From NCBI GenBank assembly GCA_017395365.1, contig JAFPUN010000008.1, positions 49,779-113,778 on the forward strand: a DNA stretch of 64,000 bases. The letters are read 5' to 3'. Source of the DNA: Bacteroidales bacterium. GTDB taxonomy: Bacteria; Bacteroidota; Bacteroidia; Bacteroidales; F082. This document shows positions 34,190 to 43,603 of this stretch, one piece after another. The notes below the pieces were generated by a model. That model did no database searches, had not been told where the DNA came from, and saw only the letters and a program-made list of their open reading frames with translations. The first letter of the stretch is position 1; each line of letters begins with the position of its first letter. Made by a program: the position numbers and the translations under genes.

Positions 34190-36916
34190 ATGACAAAGTA
34201 TGTTTACACCTTTGGCGGAAAGACCGCTGAAGGCAATGCTTCGATGAAGAATGAGCTGGGCGGCAAGGGCGCTAACCTCGCCGAAATGTGCCTGCTCAAG
34301 CTCCCCGTACCCGCTGGTTTGACCATCACCACCGAGTGCTGCACCGCTTATTACCAAAACAACTGCCAACTTCCCGCTGGCCTGATGGACGAGGTCCACG
34401 CTGGCATGAAGAACATGGAGAACATCATGGGCATGAAATACGGCGACCCCGAGAACCCGCTGCTCGTCAGCTGCCGTTCGGGTGCGCGCAAGTCGATGCC
34501 TGGCATGATGGATACTGTTTTGAATATCGGTCTTTGCTCCAAGACAATCCCTGGTCTGATTAAGAAGACCGGTGGCAACGAGCGTTTCGTGTATGACTCC
34601 TACCGTCGTCTCATCATGATGTATGCCGACGTCGTCATGGAGAAAGCCGAGGGCATCGAGCCCGCCGACGGCCAAGGCATCCGCAAGCAGTTGGATGACA
34701 TGCTCGACGCCTACAAAGAGAAGAAAGGCTACGCGAGCGACACCGATCTGACCGCCGACGACCTGAAGAAGTTGGCCGAGTCGTTCAAGGCTCGTATCAA
34801 GAAAGTGCTTCGCACCGAGTTCCCCGATGACGCCGAGGCTCAACTCGAAGGCGGCATCAAGGCCGTGTTCAAGAGCTGGAACGGTAAGAAGGCTGTCTCC
34901 TACCGCCGCATCGAAGGCATCCCGGATGACTGGGGCACCGCAGTCAACGTACAGACCATGGTGTTCGGCAACATGGGCGACACCTCCGCTACTGGTGTGG
35001 CCTTCACCCGTAACCCCGCCACTGGCGACAACCAATTCTATGGTGAATGGCTGATCAACGCCCAAGGCGAAGACGTGGTGGCCGGTATCCGTACCCCCAA
35101 CCCGTTGAACGACGAGACCAAGAACGAGCAGAACAAGCACATGCCTTCCATGCAGAAGCTGATGCCCGAAACCTATAAGGAACTCTGCGAGGTGCGCCGC
35201 ATCCTCGAGGACAACTATCACGACATGCTCGACATCGAGTTCACCATCCAGGATGGCAAGCTCTACATGCTGCAGTGCCGTGTCGGCAAGCGCACTGGCG
35301 TGGCTGCCTTGACCATGGCCCTCGACATGCTGAAGGAAGGCCGCATCGACGAGAAGGAAGTCGTCATGCGCCTCAGCCCCGAGCAACTCGACGAACTGCT
35401 CCACCCCATCCTCGACAGCACCGACGAGAAGAAGCACACCGTCATCGCCAAGGGTCTGCCCGCAGGTCCTGGTGGCGCTGTCGGTCGCATCGCCCTCACC
35501 AGCGAGAAAGCCAAGGAGTATCGTTCCGCCAAGATCGCCAACGTGCTGGTCCGTGAAGAGACGAACCCCGAAGACGTCGAAGGCATGCGCGCCGCCGACG
35601 GCATCCTGACTGCCCGTGGTGGTATGACCTCACACGCCGCCCTCGTGGCCCGTGGCTGGGGCAAGTGCTGCATCGTGGGTTGCGACGCCGTGAAGATCGA
35701 CTTCGCCAAGAAGATCGTCCATATCGGTGACAAGCAGTTCAAGGAAGGTGATGTCATCAGCTTGAATGGCGCCAAGGGTTGGGTCTATGCCGAGCCCGTG
35801 GGCATGATCAACGCCACCGAGAACCCGCTCTTCAAGAAGTTCATGAAACTCGTCGACAAGTACCGTAAGATGGGTGTCCGCACCAACGCCGACAACCCGG
35901 AAGACGCCCAAAACGCCATCAACTTCGGCGCTGAGGGTATCGGCCTGTTCCGTATCGAGCACATGTTCTACGGCAAGAACAGCGAGAAACCGCTGGCCAA
36001 GCTGCGCAACATGATCCTGACCGACAACACCAAAGACAGAAAAGCCGCCCTTAAGGAGCTTGAGCCTTACATCAGAAAGGCCGCCAAGGGCACGCTGAAG
36101 GTGTTAGACGGCAAACCGCTGACCTTCCGTCTGATGGACCCGCCTTTGCACGAGTTCGTTCCTAAAGTAGACGAAAAAGAGAAGATCAAGGCTTTGGCCA
36201 AAGAGCGTGGCATGAGCACGAAGGAATTGGTCAAGCGCATTGAGGCCCTCCACGAAGTGAACCCGATGATGGGTCTGCGTGGCGTCCGCCTCGGCATCGT
36301 CTATCCCGAAATCACCGAGACCCAGTTCCGCGCCCTGTTCCAGGCCACTGCTGAACTGATGAAGGAAGGCTTCGACCCGCATCTGGAAATCATGGTCCCG
36401 CTGACCATCAACGTCAAGGAGCTTGAGCACCAGAAGGCCATCGCCGACCGCGTGCAAGCTGAAATCGAGAAGAAGTTCGGTGTGAAGATCAATTACATGT
36501 ATGGTACCATGATCGAGATCCCGAGAGCCACCCTCGTGGCCGACCAAATCGCCAGCGTGGCCCAGTTCTTCAGCTTCGGCACCAACGACCTCACCCAGAT
36601 GACCTTCGGCTTCAGCCGCGACGACGTCAACGCCATCGTGAAGGACTACACCGATCAGAAGATCATCCCCGCTGATCCGTTCAACACCCTCGACCAAGAA
36701 GGTGTCGGTCAGCTGGTGAAGCTCGGTGTGGAGCGTGGCCGTAGCCAGCGCGCCAACCTGAAGTGCGGCGTCTGCGGCGAACACGGCGGTGACCCTGCTT
36801 CGGTCCGCTTCTTCTACAAGGCCGGCTTGAACTACGTGAGCTGCTCGCCGTTCCGCGTGCCCGTCGCACGTCTGGCTGCTGCCCAAGCCGCTATTGAGGA
36901 AGAGAGAGCCAAATAA
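34190..36916 (+). CDS. ppdK: Pyruvate, phosphate dikinase
   Basis: 908 aa, the usual length. It interconverts pyruvate, ATP and Pi with PEP, AMP and PPi in the cytosol, serving PPi-linked glycolysis or gluconeogenesis in anaerobes. The N-terminal nucleotide-binding domain opens with FGGKTAEGN and GGKGANLAEM. The central phospho-His domain has GGMTSHAALVARG, whose His carries the phosphate. The C-terminal PEP/pyruvate barrel has MGLRGVRLG, FGTNDLTQMTFG and CGVCGEHGGDP with the catalytic Cys. Codon choice is strongly biased towards C-ending codons, as in highly expressed genes. Monocistronic, with its own promoter and terminator. Confidence 0.98.
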   Translation: MTKYVYTFGGKTAEGNASMKNELGGKGANLAEMCLLKLPVPAGLTITTECCTAYYQNNCQLPAGLMDEVHAGMKNMENIMGMKYGDPENPLLVSCRSGARKSMPGMMDTVLNIGLCSKTIPGLIKKTGGNERFVYDSYRRLIMMYADVVMEKAEGIEPADGQGIRKQLDDMLDAYKEKKGYASDTDLTADDLKKLAESFKARIKKVLRTEFPDDAEAQLEGGIKAVFKSWNGKKAVSYRRIEGIPDDWGTAVNVQTMVFGNMGDTSATGVAFTRNPATGDNQFYGEWLINAQGEDVVAGIRTPNPLNDETKNEQNKHMPSMQKLMPETYKELCEVRRILEDNYHDMLDIEFTIQDGKLYMLQCRVGKRTGVAALTMALDMLKEGRIDEKEVVMRLSPEQLDELLHPILDSTDEKKHTVIAKGLPAGPGGAVGRIALTSEKAKEYRSAKIANVLVREETNPEDVEGMRAADGILTARGGMTSHAALVARGWGKCCIVGCDAVKIDFAKKIVHIGDKQFKEGDVISLNGAKGWVYAEPVGMINATENPLFKKFMKLVDKYRKMGVRTNADNPEDAQNAINFGAEGIGLFRIEHMFYGKNSEKPLAKLRNMILTDNTKDRKAALKELEPYIRKAAKGTLKVLDGKPLTFRLMDPPLHEFVPKVDEKEKIKALAKERGMSTKELVKRIEALHEVNPMMGLRGVRLGIVYPEITETQFRALFQATAELMKEGFDPHLEIMVPLTINVKELEHQKAIADRVQAEIEKKFGVKINYMYGTMIEIPRATLVADQIASVAQFFSFGTNDLTQMTFGFSRDDVNAIVKDYTDQKIIPADPFNTLDQEGVGQLVKLGVERGRSQRANLKCGVCGEHGGDPASVRFFYKAGLNYVSCSPFRVPVARLAAAQAAIEEERAK

Positions 36917-36951
36917 GTCAATTGAGAATTAATAATTGACAATTGAGAATT

Positions 36952-36986
36952 GAGAGCCTTCGGGAACGGAGGCTCTCATTTTTTTT
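36952..36986 (+). terminator. ppdK terminator
   Basis: 8-bp stem GAGAGCCT (36952) / AGGCTCTC (36970) followed by eight T. It is preceded by short direct repeats of the CAATTGAGAATT type. Confidence 0.85.
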
Positions 36987-37035
36987 CAAATAACTATAAA
37001 AAAATCGGAATTTTATTGATTTAAGTATTTTTTAC

Positions 37036-37043
37036 TATCTTTG
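37036..37043 (+). promoter_or_regulatory. -7 element for the C10 protease
   Basis: TATCTTTG fits TAnnTTTG, 39 nt before the ATG. The only -33 candidate, TTG at 37016, is slightly close (17-nt spacer). Confidence 0.5.
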
Positions 37044-37081
37044 GGCGGTAAAATAACATGATTAACCAATGACGCTTCACC

Positions 37082-40000
37082 ATGAGGAAAGCCTTCGTCA
37101 TACTACTGTTGTTGATGGTCGCCCAACTCCATGCACAACATAGAGTTGGTGCGGGCGAAGCCTTTATCACCGCCGAGCGCTTCATAAAACAGAACACAAA
37201 GCAAAGCGCGGTCACATTGGTGTTGACGGAAGAAATCAAAAGCAAGACATCGGAGCAAACCAACCTGTTCGTGTTTTCGATGGAGCCACAAGGCTTTGTC
37301 ATTGTTTCGGCAAACAACGAAGTATGGGCCTATTCCCATACCTCTACAATGCCTCAAAGCGAAAGCCTTCCCAGCCATATAGCTTATTGGCTCGATCTTT
37401 ACAACCAAGCCACCGACTTTTTGATTGCCCATCCCGAGGCCAAACAGGAGCCCACAACTTTCGATAGAGAAGTAGGCCCACTGCTGACCTCTTGTTGGGG
37501 ACAAGGCTGTTTCCACAACGAAGCATGTCCCGTTGACAGCATGGGACCTTGCGGCCACGCTTCAGCAGGTTGTGTGGCCATTGCCATGGCACAAATCCTA
37601 TACTACCATAAGTATCCTATGACCGGATATGGCGAAATCTCCTATTACTGTGCGCCTTACGGGATGCTCAACGCCAACTTCGGAGAGACAACATACGGAT
37701 GGGATGAAATGGCCGACACATTGCACGAAAGCAACCCCGCTGTCGCACAACTGATCTCCCATTGTGGCCTTGCCGTGAAGATGCATTACAGCGCACATGA
37801 AAGCTATTCTTCCTTCACGTCGGCCAACAATGCCTTTAGACAGTATTTTGGCTTGCCCTCAACTACAATACATTATCGAACTCAATATGACAATGAGAGT
37901 TGGAAACAACTCATCAAGTTGGACCTTGACAGCCACCTCCCCGTGTACTATCGCGGCATTTCGTCTTTGGGCGGACATGCTTTCGTATGTGATGGATATG
38001 ACACCAACGGAATGTTCCACTTCAATTTCGGTTGGGATGGTGTGGCCGATGGCTATTATTACCTTAACAATCCTTCGGGGTTCTCATCAGAACAGGCCAT
38101 CATCCACGACATCCGCCCCATTGACGGCAACGCTATCCATAGCGACGAACACAACATCATCTATGTCTCGCCTGACGGCGTTGGCAACGGCTCGTCGTGG
38201 GCCGAAGCCACCAACGACTTACAAAAAGCCTTGTTCAATTCTCATTTCAACGACCGTGTCATCTGGGTCAAGGAAGGCACCTACAAGAGTTGTTCTTCTA
38301 ACGATTTCGCATTTTTGCTCATGCATAACAGCAAAATATATGGAGGTTTCAAAGGCGACGAGCCTTTTGACTACGACCTCTCACTCCGTGATTTCGAAGC
38401 CCACCCCAGCATACTTGATGGCGACCACCGTCAAGGGGTTATCAACGTGCTTCCTATCATCGACAATGACGAGGTAGTCATCGATGGCTTCACCATACAA
38501 AACGGGGTTTCGAACGAGGGCGGCGGCCTTCTCCTGTCAAGCCACGCTACCGTCACCAATTGCAAGATTTGCCATAACAGAGCGATTCAAAATGGAGGTG
38601 GACTATCTTCATCCATCAATAGCGTTGAGATATATGTCAGCGACTGTGAGTTTTTTGACAATGAAGCCCATGATGGTGGTGCCATTTATGACCGCGGCAG
38701 CACCAGGTTTGACCACTGCCACATTCACGACAACACAGCCACTCACTTTGGAGGAGGCATCAATAGTATTGCAGGCAATACACCAAGCACCATCATCCAT
38801 AGTATTATTTGCAACAATTCGGCCGTAAACGGTGGCGGCATTCAAAGCAACCAATCCAAGACGGCATATTGGGACTGCCTTGTCAACAACAACACCGCCA
38901 AAAACGGTGGAGGTTGCTATGGAGGATCCAACTTGTACAACTGCACCATCGTGAAGAACATGGGTACGGTAAACTACGGTGGCGTATGCAACACACAGGA
39001 TGCATCACAAGGAATCAAGAACTGTATCATTTGGGGCAATGTCAGCGATGGCGAATATGAGCAAATCGGGCCTTTTTCAAATTATGCCTATTGCGCTGTG
39101 CAAGACGGAGAGCCAATCTCATCAACCAACTTCGGTCTCGCCCCGGAAAACGACGGAGCGTCGCCCGGATGCTATGTCAGATTTGTTGATGCAGAGGTCA
39201 TGGCAGGTTGCGAGGGTCATGGTGGCGACTGGAGACTGCAAACGCGCAGCGTATGTATCGACCGAGGTGACACTATAGCCCAGCAATCCGAAAACGACCT
39301 CGAAGGAAATCCACGCGTCAGACATAGTAATGTCGACCTGGGCGCCTACGAGACGAACACCGTCGCACACACCATCAATCTTGACTTTTGCGAGAGTGCT
39401 CCATACTATCATGATGGCACCTATATCCCTATGCCTGGCACCTATACCTTTTATTATCCAGATGCAGACTACGACAGCCTGGTCATTCTTAACTTGACTA
39501 TTGAAATTATCAAGCTGAAAGAAGAGATTTGCGAAACAGACACCTATGACTTTTTCGGTGAAAGCCTCAACGAAGCGGGCTTTTATTCCACCGTCGTCGA
39601 TTGCAAGTATTACCAACTCGATTTGGGCGTGAATCCCCTATCGGAAGCGGAGCACTTGGAAATCTCGCTATGCGAAGGTGACACCTATGATTTTCACGGC
39701 CGTACTTTGAATGAGACAGGCCAATATGTCGACACTATCGATTGTTTCCTCTACAAACTCGACCTGACTGTCAAACCAATCCATGACTATTACCAAGAAG
39801 AGACCATCTGCGAAGGCGAAAGTTACTGTTTTTTAGGGACTTTTTTGAGTGAACCCGGCCACTATGACAAATTAGTCCATTGCTCGGGGCGATACCACCT
39901 CGATTTAACTGTACAACCCAATCCCACGCTGCAATGCAGCAACGACACTACCATAGTGAAGGGGACTCCTGCCCTACTGAATGTTGCGGGTGCCGACACT

Positions 40001-40372
40001 TACCTTTGGTCGACGGGTGACACTACGGCAAGAATTGTGGTGTACCCCGAAGAAGATCAGTATTACCAAGTCACGGGTAGTTATGATAACGGATGTAGCA
40101 GCAGCAAGCGCATAAGAGTCAAAGTCGTAGAGGAGAACAAGGACTACAACATTTGTCTGTTTCCCAATCCTGCTAACGACATAGTGAACATATACAAAAA
40201 GAACATCGACGAAGTAAGAGTCTTTAATGTATTAGGCGAGCCAGTCGGCCGCGTCAGCGCCCATCGTGAAAACACGGTTTTGGATGTCAGCCAGTATGAA
40301 AACGGGGTTTACATCGTTATGGTAAGAGTCCTCACCTACCAATATTACACAAGACTCGTCATCCAACACTGA
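37082..40372 (+). CDS. C10 (streptopain-like) cysteine protease with beta-helix and T9SS domain
   Basis: 1096 aa. Signal peptide MRKAFVILLLLMVAQLHA-Q, a Spi/propeptide-like region (about 20-115), then a C10 protease domain with TSCWGQGCFHNEACP, AGCVAIAMAQIL (catalytic Cys164) and GGHAFVCDGYD (catalytic His299), and the WDG-x-x-DGYY segment that closes it (about 315). The next 350 residues form a right-handed beta-helix-like region with repeated NGGG turns, followed by three ETI/LCEGDTYDFxG repeats (about 820-940) and a type-A Por sorting domain (LFPNPANDIVNIY to the end). This joins a SpeB/prevotellin-type protease to an adhesin-like stalk, exported by type IX. Its 3' end overlaps the convergent helicase gene by 14 bp. 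Confidence 0.9.
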   Translation: MRKAFVILLLLMVAQLHAQHRVGAGEAFITAERFIKQNTKQSAVTLVLTEEIKSKTSEQTNLFVFSMEPQGFVIVSANNEVWAYSHTSTMPQSESLPSHIAYWLDLYNQATDFLIAHPEAKQEPTTFDREVGPLLTSCWGQGCFHNEACPVDSMGPCGHASAGCVAIAMAQILYYHKYPMTGYGEISYYCAPYGMLNANFGETTYGWDEMADTLHESNPAVAQLISHCGLAVKMHYSAHESYSSFTSANNAFRQYFGLPSTTIHYRTQYDNESWKQLIKLDLDSHLPVYYRGISSLGGHAFVCDGYDTNGMFHFNFGWDGVADGYYYLNNPSGFSSEQAIIHDIRPIDGNAIHSDEHNIIYVSPDGVGNGSSWAEATNDLQKALFNSHFNDRVIWVKEGTYKSCSSNDFAFLLMHNSKIYGGFKGDEPFDYDLSLRDFEAHPSILDGDHRQGVINVLPIIDNDEVVIDGFTIQNGVSNEGGGLLLSSHATVTNCKICHNRAIQNGGGLSSSINSVEIYVSDCEFFDNEAHDGGAIYDRGSTRFDHCHIHDNTATHFGGGINSIAGNTPSTIIHSIICNNSAVNGGGIQSNQSKTAYWDCLVNNNTAKNGGGCYGGSNLYNCTIVKNMGTVNYGGVCNTQDASQGIKNCIIWGNVSDGEYEQIGPFSNYAYCAVQDGEPISSTNFGLAPENDGASPGCYVRFVDAEVMAGCEGHGGDWRLQTRSVCIDRGDTIAQQSENDLEGNPRVRHSNVDLGAYETNTVAHTINLDFCESAPYYHDGTYIPMPGTYTFYYPDADYDSLVILNLTIEIIKLKEEICETDTYDFFGESLNEAGFYSTVVDCKYYQLDLGVNPLSEAEHLEISLCEGDTYDFHGRTLNETGQYVDTIDCFLYKLDLTVKPIHDYYQEETICEGESYCFLGTFLSEPGHYDKLVHCSGRYHLDLTVQPNPTLQCSNDTTIVKGTPALLNVAGADTYLWSTGDTTARIVVYPEEDQYYQVTGSYDNGCSSSKRIRVKVVEENKDYNICLFPNPANDIVNIYKKNIDEVRVFNVLGEPVGRVSAHRENTVLDVSQYENGVYIVMVRVLTYQYYTRLVIQH

Positions 40373-43300
40373 CCGGCTCCACTTCTACACCAGTCTCATC
40401 CAGATAGACCAAGAACGCCCGAATCTCCTTGTCGGTCATTTCATGCAAGGCGCTGGCGTAGGTCTGCACCTGTTTTTGATGCGTTTCATCTTTTTTACCC
40501 GTCTTGTAGTCAATCAAGTAGATGGCGTCAGGTAGTTCGGCATATCGGTCAAGGCGGCGCACCTGGCCTTGATAGAGGACTTCGCACTCCGTCTTCACCT
40601 TGGCAGAAGGCTGGAAAGCAGCCGCAATCAGTCCATTTTGTGCCATTTTTGCCATCATTTCGCGAATCCATGCCGCAGTATCGCCGTCAATGGTGCCATC
40701 GGCAAGATAGGGTTTCAAGACCGTCTCCGTATCCTTGGGATAACGGATTCGCGACAAGATCTGGTGCACCAACTCGCCCCATTCGCGCGGCTGCAAACGC
40801 TCACTTTCAGCATGCCACAAACGGGTTGGATCGGCATCAACGGTGATAGAATGGAACCAGTCTATGGACCTGGAATCCGGCAATTCAGCCGTTTCAGTTT
40901 CCATGGCTTTCTCCTTCGGATTACGGAAGTCGGGATCACCAAAGCGATACATCAAAGACTCGCTCTCCTGCACCTGATGGTCGGTTTTGTCCTTGAGGAA
41001 ATCAAGAATAACATTGGGTTTCCCAGTCTTGGCTATGACATAGAGGCGTTGTACGGCACGTGTGAATGCGACATAGAGCAAATTGAGATTGTCCAAACGG
41101 TTGCTGTCTTTCTCCAGCTTCACCTTTTCCGCTGGTTTGCCCCCCATCTTCTCAGCCGTGGAGTCCAATTTGAGCAACACCTTCTCCAAGGAGGGGATGG
41201 CGTCAAACCCCAACTCTTCAGGACTCAACCATTCTTCATTCGGGACATTACGTCTCAATTTATCGTCCAAGTTAGTGATGGCATCAGGATAAATAACCAC
41301 AGGGAATTCCAGACCTTTAGACTTATGGATCGTCATAATCTTCACGGCGTTACCGCTCACTGACTTCACGGAGAGTTTATCTTGCTTTGTGTCCCAATAC
41401 GTCAGAAAGTCCTTGATGCCCTCTTTTATGCCCGATTGTGCGCTGAACACTTCCTCCATAAAGTAGTTCAAGAAAGCGTCACGGAGGGTATCGAGGCCAT
41501 AGATTCGCATCAAAGCGGCACAAAGGTCATAGATACAGGTGGACTGGGAGAGTGTCGCCTTGAGTAGACCCGCCTCGCCGATGCCCATCACTTTTTCGAT
41601 GGCGGTTTTGCCTCTTGCGATGTCTTCCACCTCGGCAAACCAGTAGCTAATATCACCATCAAAAACAGTTTTTTGCTGCATCTTCCGAACCATCTTCCAA
41701 AAATACAGCACATTGGCAATATTGATCACATTGTCATCTTCAATCAGGTAACGCAATGTGTTGACAAGCAACTGCACCTTGTCCGATGATTTCAGCAAAA
41801 TCGATTCTTGGGAGATGACAGGTATATTCTTGTCGTTCAGATAGCTGGCAATATCAGACCCCAACTCCTTTTTACGGGTCAGCACAGCGATGTCCTCATA
41901 TTGATAGCCCCGTTGGTCGACCAACTCGCGGACGATGGCTTCCACATGCTCCTTGCAGTAATCGGGATGCTCATCAGGGTCATAAAACTCCACTTGCACC
42001 ATACCTTCCTCCTTTTTGGCTTTCTTTTGGAAGATGCAAACGCCGTCCTCAGAATCGGGTTTTTCGTCCACATACACTTTCTTCAGCTTGTCGGAGAGTT
42101 GGTGATAGGCCGATTCAAAAAAGGCATTGTTGAAGTCGACGACTTGGGTAAACGAGCGATAGTTGGTGTCCAAATTGGTAAAGCCGAAATTGCTTTCCAA
42201 GTTCTTTTCGTATTGAAGGAATGTCGCCTCACGCTCGTCATGCGGCAGGGCATAAATCTCTGGTAGCCTCACGATTTGCTCCACCTCGCCACTGCGGAAG
42301 CGGTAGATGGATTGCTTGCCGTCGCCCACCACCATGCTCATCTTTTTTTCTGCCAGTCCATTGTCAATCAAGGGCAAGAGATTCTGCCATTGAAGGATGG
42401 AGGTATCCTGAAACTCGTCGACGAAGACATGATGGAAACGCTCGCCCATGCGCTCATACACAAAGGGAACCGAGAAGTCACCCATCACCTTGTTGAGCAG
42501 CTTGTTGAACTCGGAGATATGCACGATCTGTTCATCGTCAGCCAACTGCTTGAAGGCATCCCTAATGATTGAACGCAAGGCATAGAGATAGAGCAAGTTG
42601 CACTGCGACTTGTAGAACAAGAACTTACCATGTTCCTCTCCATAATACGTCTCCAGGGGACCAAGGATCTTAAGCAGCGCCTCATTGGCATCAGTCTTTG
42701 AGGTATCACTCAAACATTTGCGCTTCTCGATGGCGGTATGGAAATAGCTATTGGGCTGTATGTATTCCTTTTTCTCCAGTTTTCCGATAAACGCCCCAAC
42801 GCCCGACTTTTTCTGCCAATAATCGTTGACGGTTAAGTCATATTTGTGTTCTACCGCCCTGAAATCCTCAACAAACGACTTGATCGTGTTTTCGAAGACG
42901 ACCAACCTGGCATTCAAGAAATCAAGCGTTTGCTGATACTGAACTTTATCCTTGATATTGTTGTCCTCATCTTTTTGGTAGGCCTTTTCCTTGGTCAATT
43001 TCGTGACAAACTCGGCCAGTTGCTGCTCAATGGCGGTCGAGCGCTCGTTGTCGAATTGGTTATTGCTGAAGTCAATCAAGACTTTGGTCAGGAAGTCTTC
43101 TTCTCCACCGTCTGCTTTGTCACGTATTTTCAACCCGATATTCTCCGTAACGGCTTCAGCGACCTCATCGGTATCGATACTGACGGTATATTGGCTGGGC
43201 AGCCCAAGGTCGTTGGCGAAGGTACGCGACAGTTTCTGCACAAAAGCGTCGATGGTACTCACACAGAAACTGCTGTAGTCGTGCATGATGCAGGTCATCA

Positions 43301-43598
43301 GGCTTTGGGCATTGCGTTTCAGTTCCGCATCGCTGATGCCCAACTCCTCCATCAGTATCGCCTCCATCGAATTGGGCTCTACCGTAGTGCTATTGATGAT
43401 CTCGCACAAGGCGTTCACAATTTTGCCCTTCATCTCATTGGCGGCGGCATTGGTAAAGGTGATAGCGAGGATGTGCTTGTAGTTACCCACGGCACCCTCG
43501 TTCACAAGACACAGTTTCAGATACTCCTTGATGAGTGTGAAAGTCTTACCCGCACCAGCCGAGGCTTGGTACACCTTAAAATGAGCGTCTTTTTGCAT
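40359..43598 (-). CDS. AddA/RecB-type UvrD helicase with C-terminal nuclease domain
   Basis: 1079 aa. SF1A helicase: ASAGAGKTFTL (Walker A, residues 12-22), ITFTNAAANEMK, VDEFQDTS (Walker B), GDGKQSIYRFR, MTIHKSKGLEFPVV, and LLYVAFTRA near residue 870. The C-terminal PD-(D/E)XK nuclease shows WGELVHQIL and IYLIDYKTGK. This is the domain plan of AddA/RecB, which process double-strand breaks for RecA. An AddB/RecC partner is not adjacent; the upstream neighbour is tamB (5-nt gap), so the two may be cotranscribed. I give no symbol because AddA and RecB cannot be told apart without the partner. Confidence 0.9.
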   Translation of the reverse strand: MQKDAHFKVYQASAGAGKTFTLIKEYLKLCLVNEGAVGNYKHILAITFTNAAANEMKGKIVNALCEIINSTTVEPNSMEAILMEELGISDAELKRNAQSLMTCIMHDYSSFCVSTIDAFVQKLSRTFANDLGLPSQYTVSIDTDEVAEAVTENIGLKIRDKADGGEEDFLTKVLIDFSNNQFDNERSTAIEQQLAEFVTKLTKEKAYQKDEDNNIKDKVQYQQTLDFLNARLVVFENTIKSFVEDFRAVEHKYDLTVNDYWQKKSGVGAFIGKLEKKEYIQPNSYFHTAIEKRKCLSDTSKTDANEALLKILGPLETYYGEEHGKFLFYKSQCNLLYLYALRSIIRDAFKQLADDEQIVHISEFNKLLNKVMGDFSVPFVYERMGERFHHVFVDEFQDTSILQWQNLLPLIDNGLAEKKMSMVVGDGKQSIYRFRSGEVEQIVRLPEIYALPHDEREATFLQYEKNLESNFGFTNLDTNYRSFTQVVDFNNAFFESAYHQLSDKLKKVYVDEKPDSEDGVCIFQKKAKKEEGMVQVEFYDPDEHPDYCKEHVEAIVRELVDQRGYQYEDIAVLTRKKELGSDIASYLNDKNIPVISQESILLKSSDKVQLLVNTLRYLIEDDNVINIANVLYFWKMVRKMQQKTVFDGDISYWFAEVEDIARGKTAIEKVMGIGEAGLLKATLSQSTCIYDLCAALMRIYGLDTLRDAFLNYFMEEVFSAQSGIKEGIKDFLTYWDTKQDKLSVKSVSGNAVKIMTIHKSKGLEFPVVIYPDAITNLDDKLRRNVPNEEWLSPEELGFDAIPSLEKVLLKLDSTAEKMGGKPAEKVKLEKDSNRLDNLNLLYVAFTRAVQRLYVIAKTGKPNVILDFLKDKTDHQVQESESLMYRFGDPDFRNPKEKAMETETAELPDSRSIDWFHSITVDADPTRLWHAESERLQPREWGELVHQILSRIRYPKDTETVLKPYLADGTIDGDTAAWIREMMAKMAQNGLIAAAFQPSAKVKTECEVLYQGQVRRLDRYAELPDAIYLIDYKTGKKDETHQKQVQTYASALHEMTDKEIRAFLVYLDETGVEVEPVSVG

Positions 43599-43603
43599 AG
43601 CTA

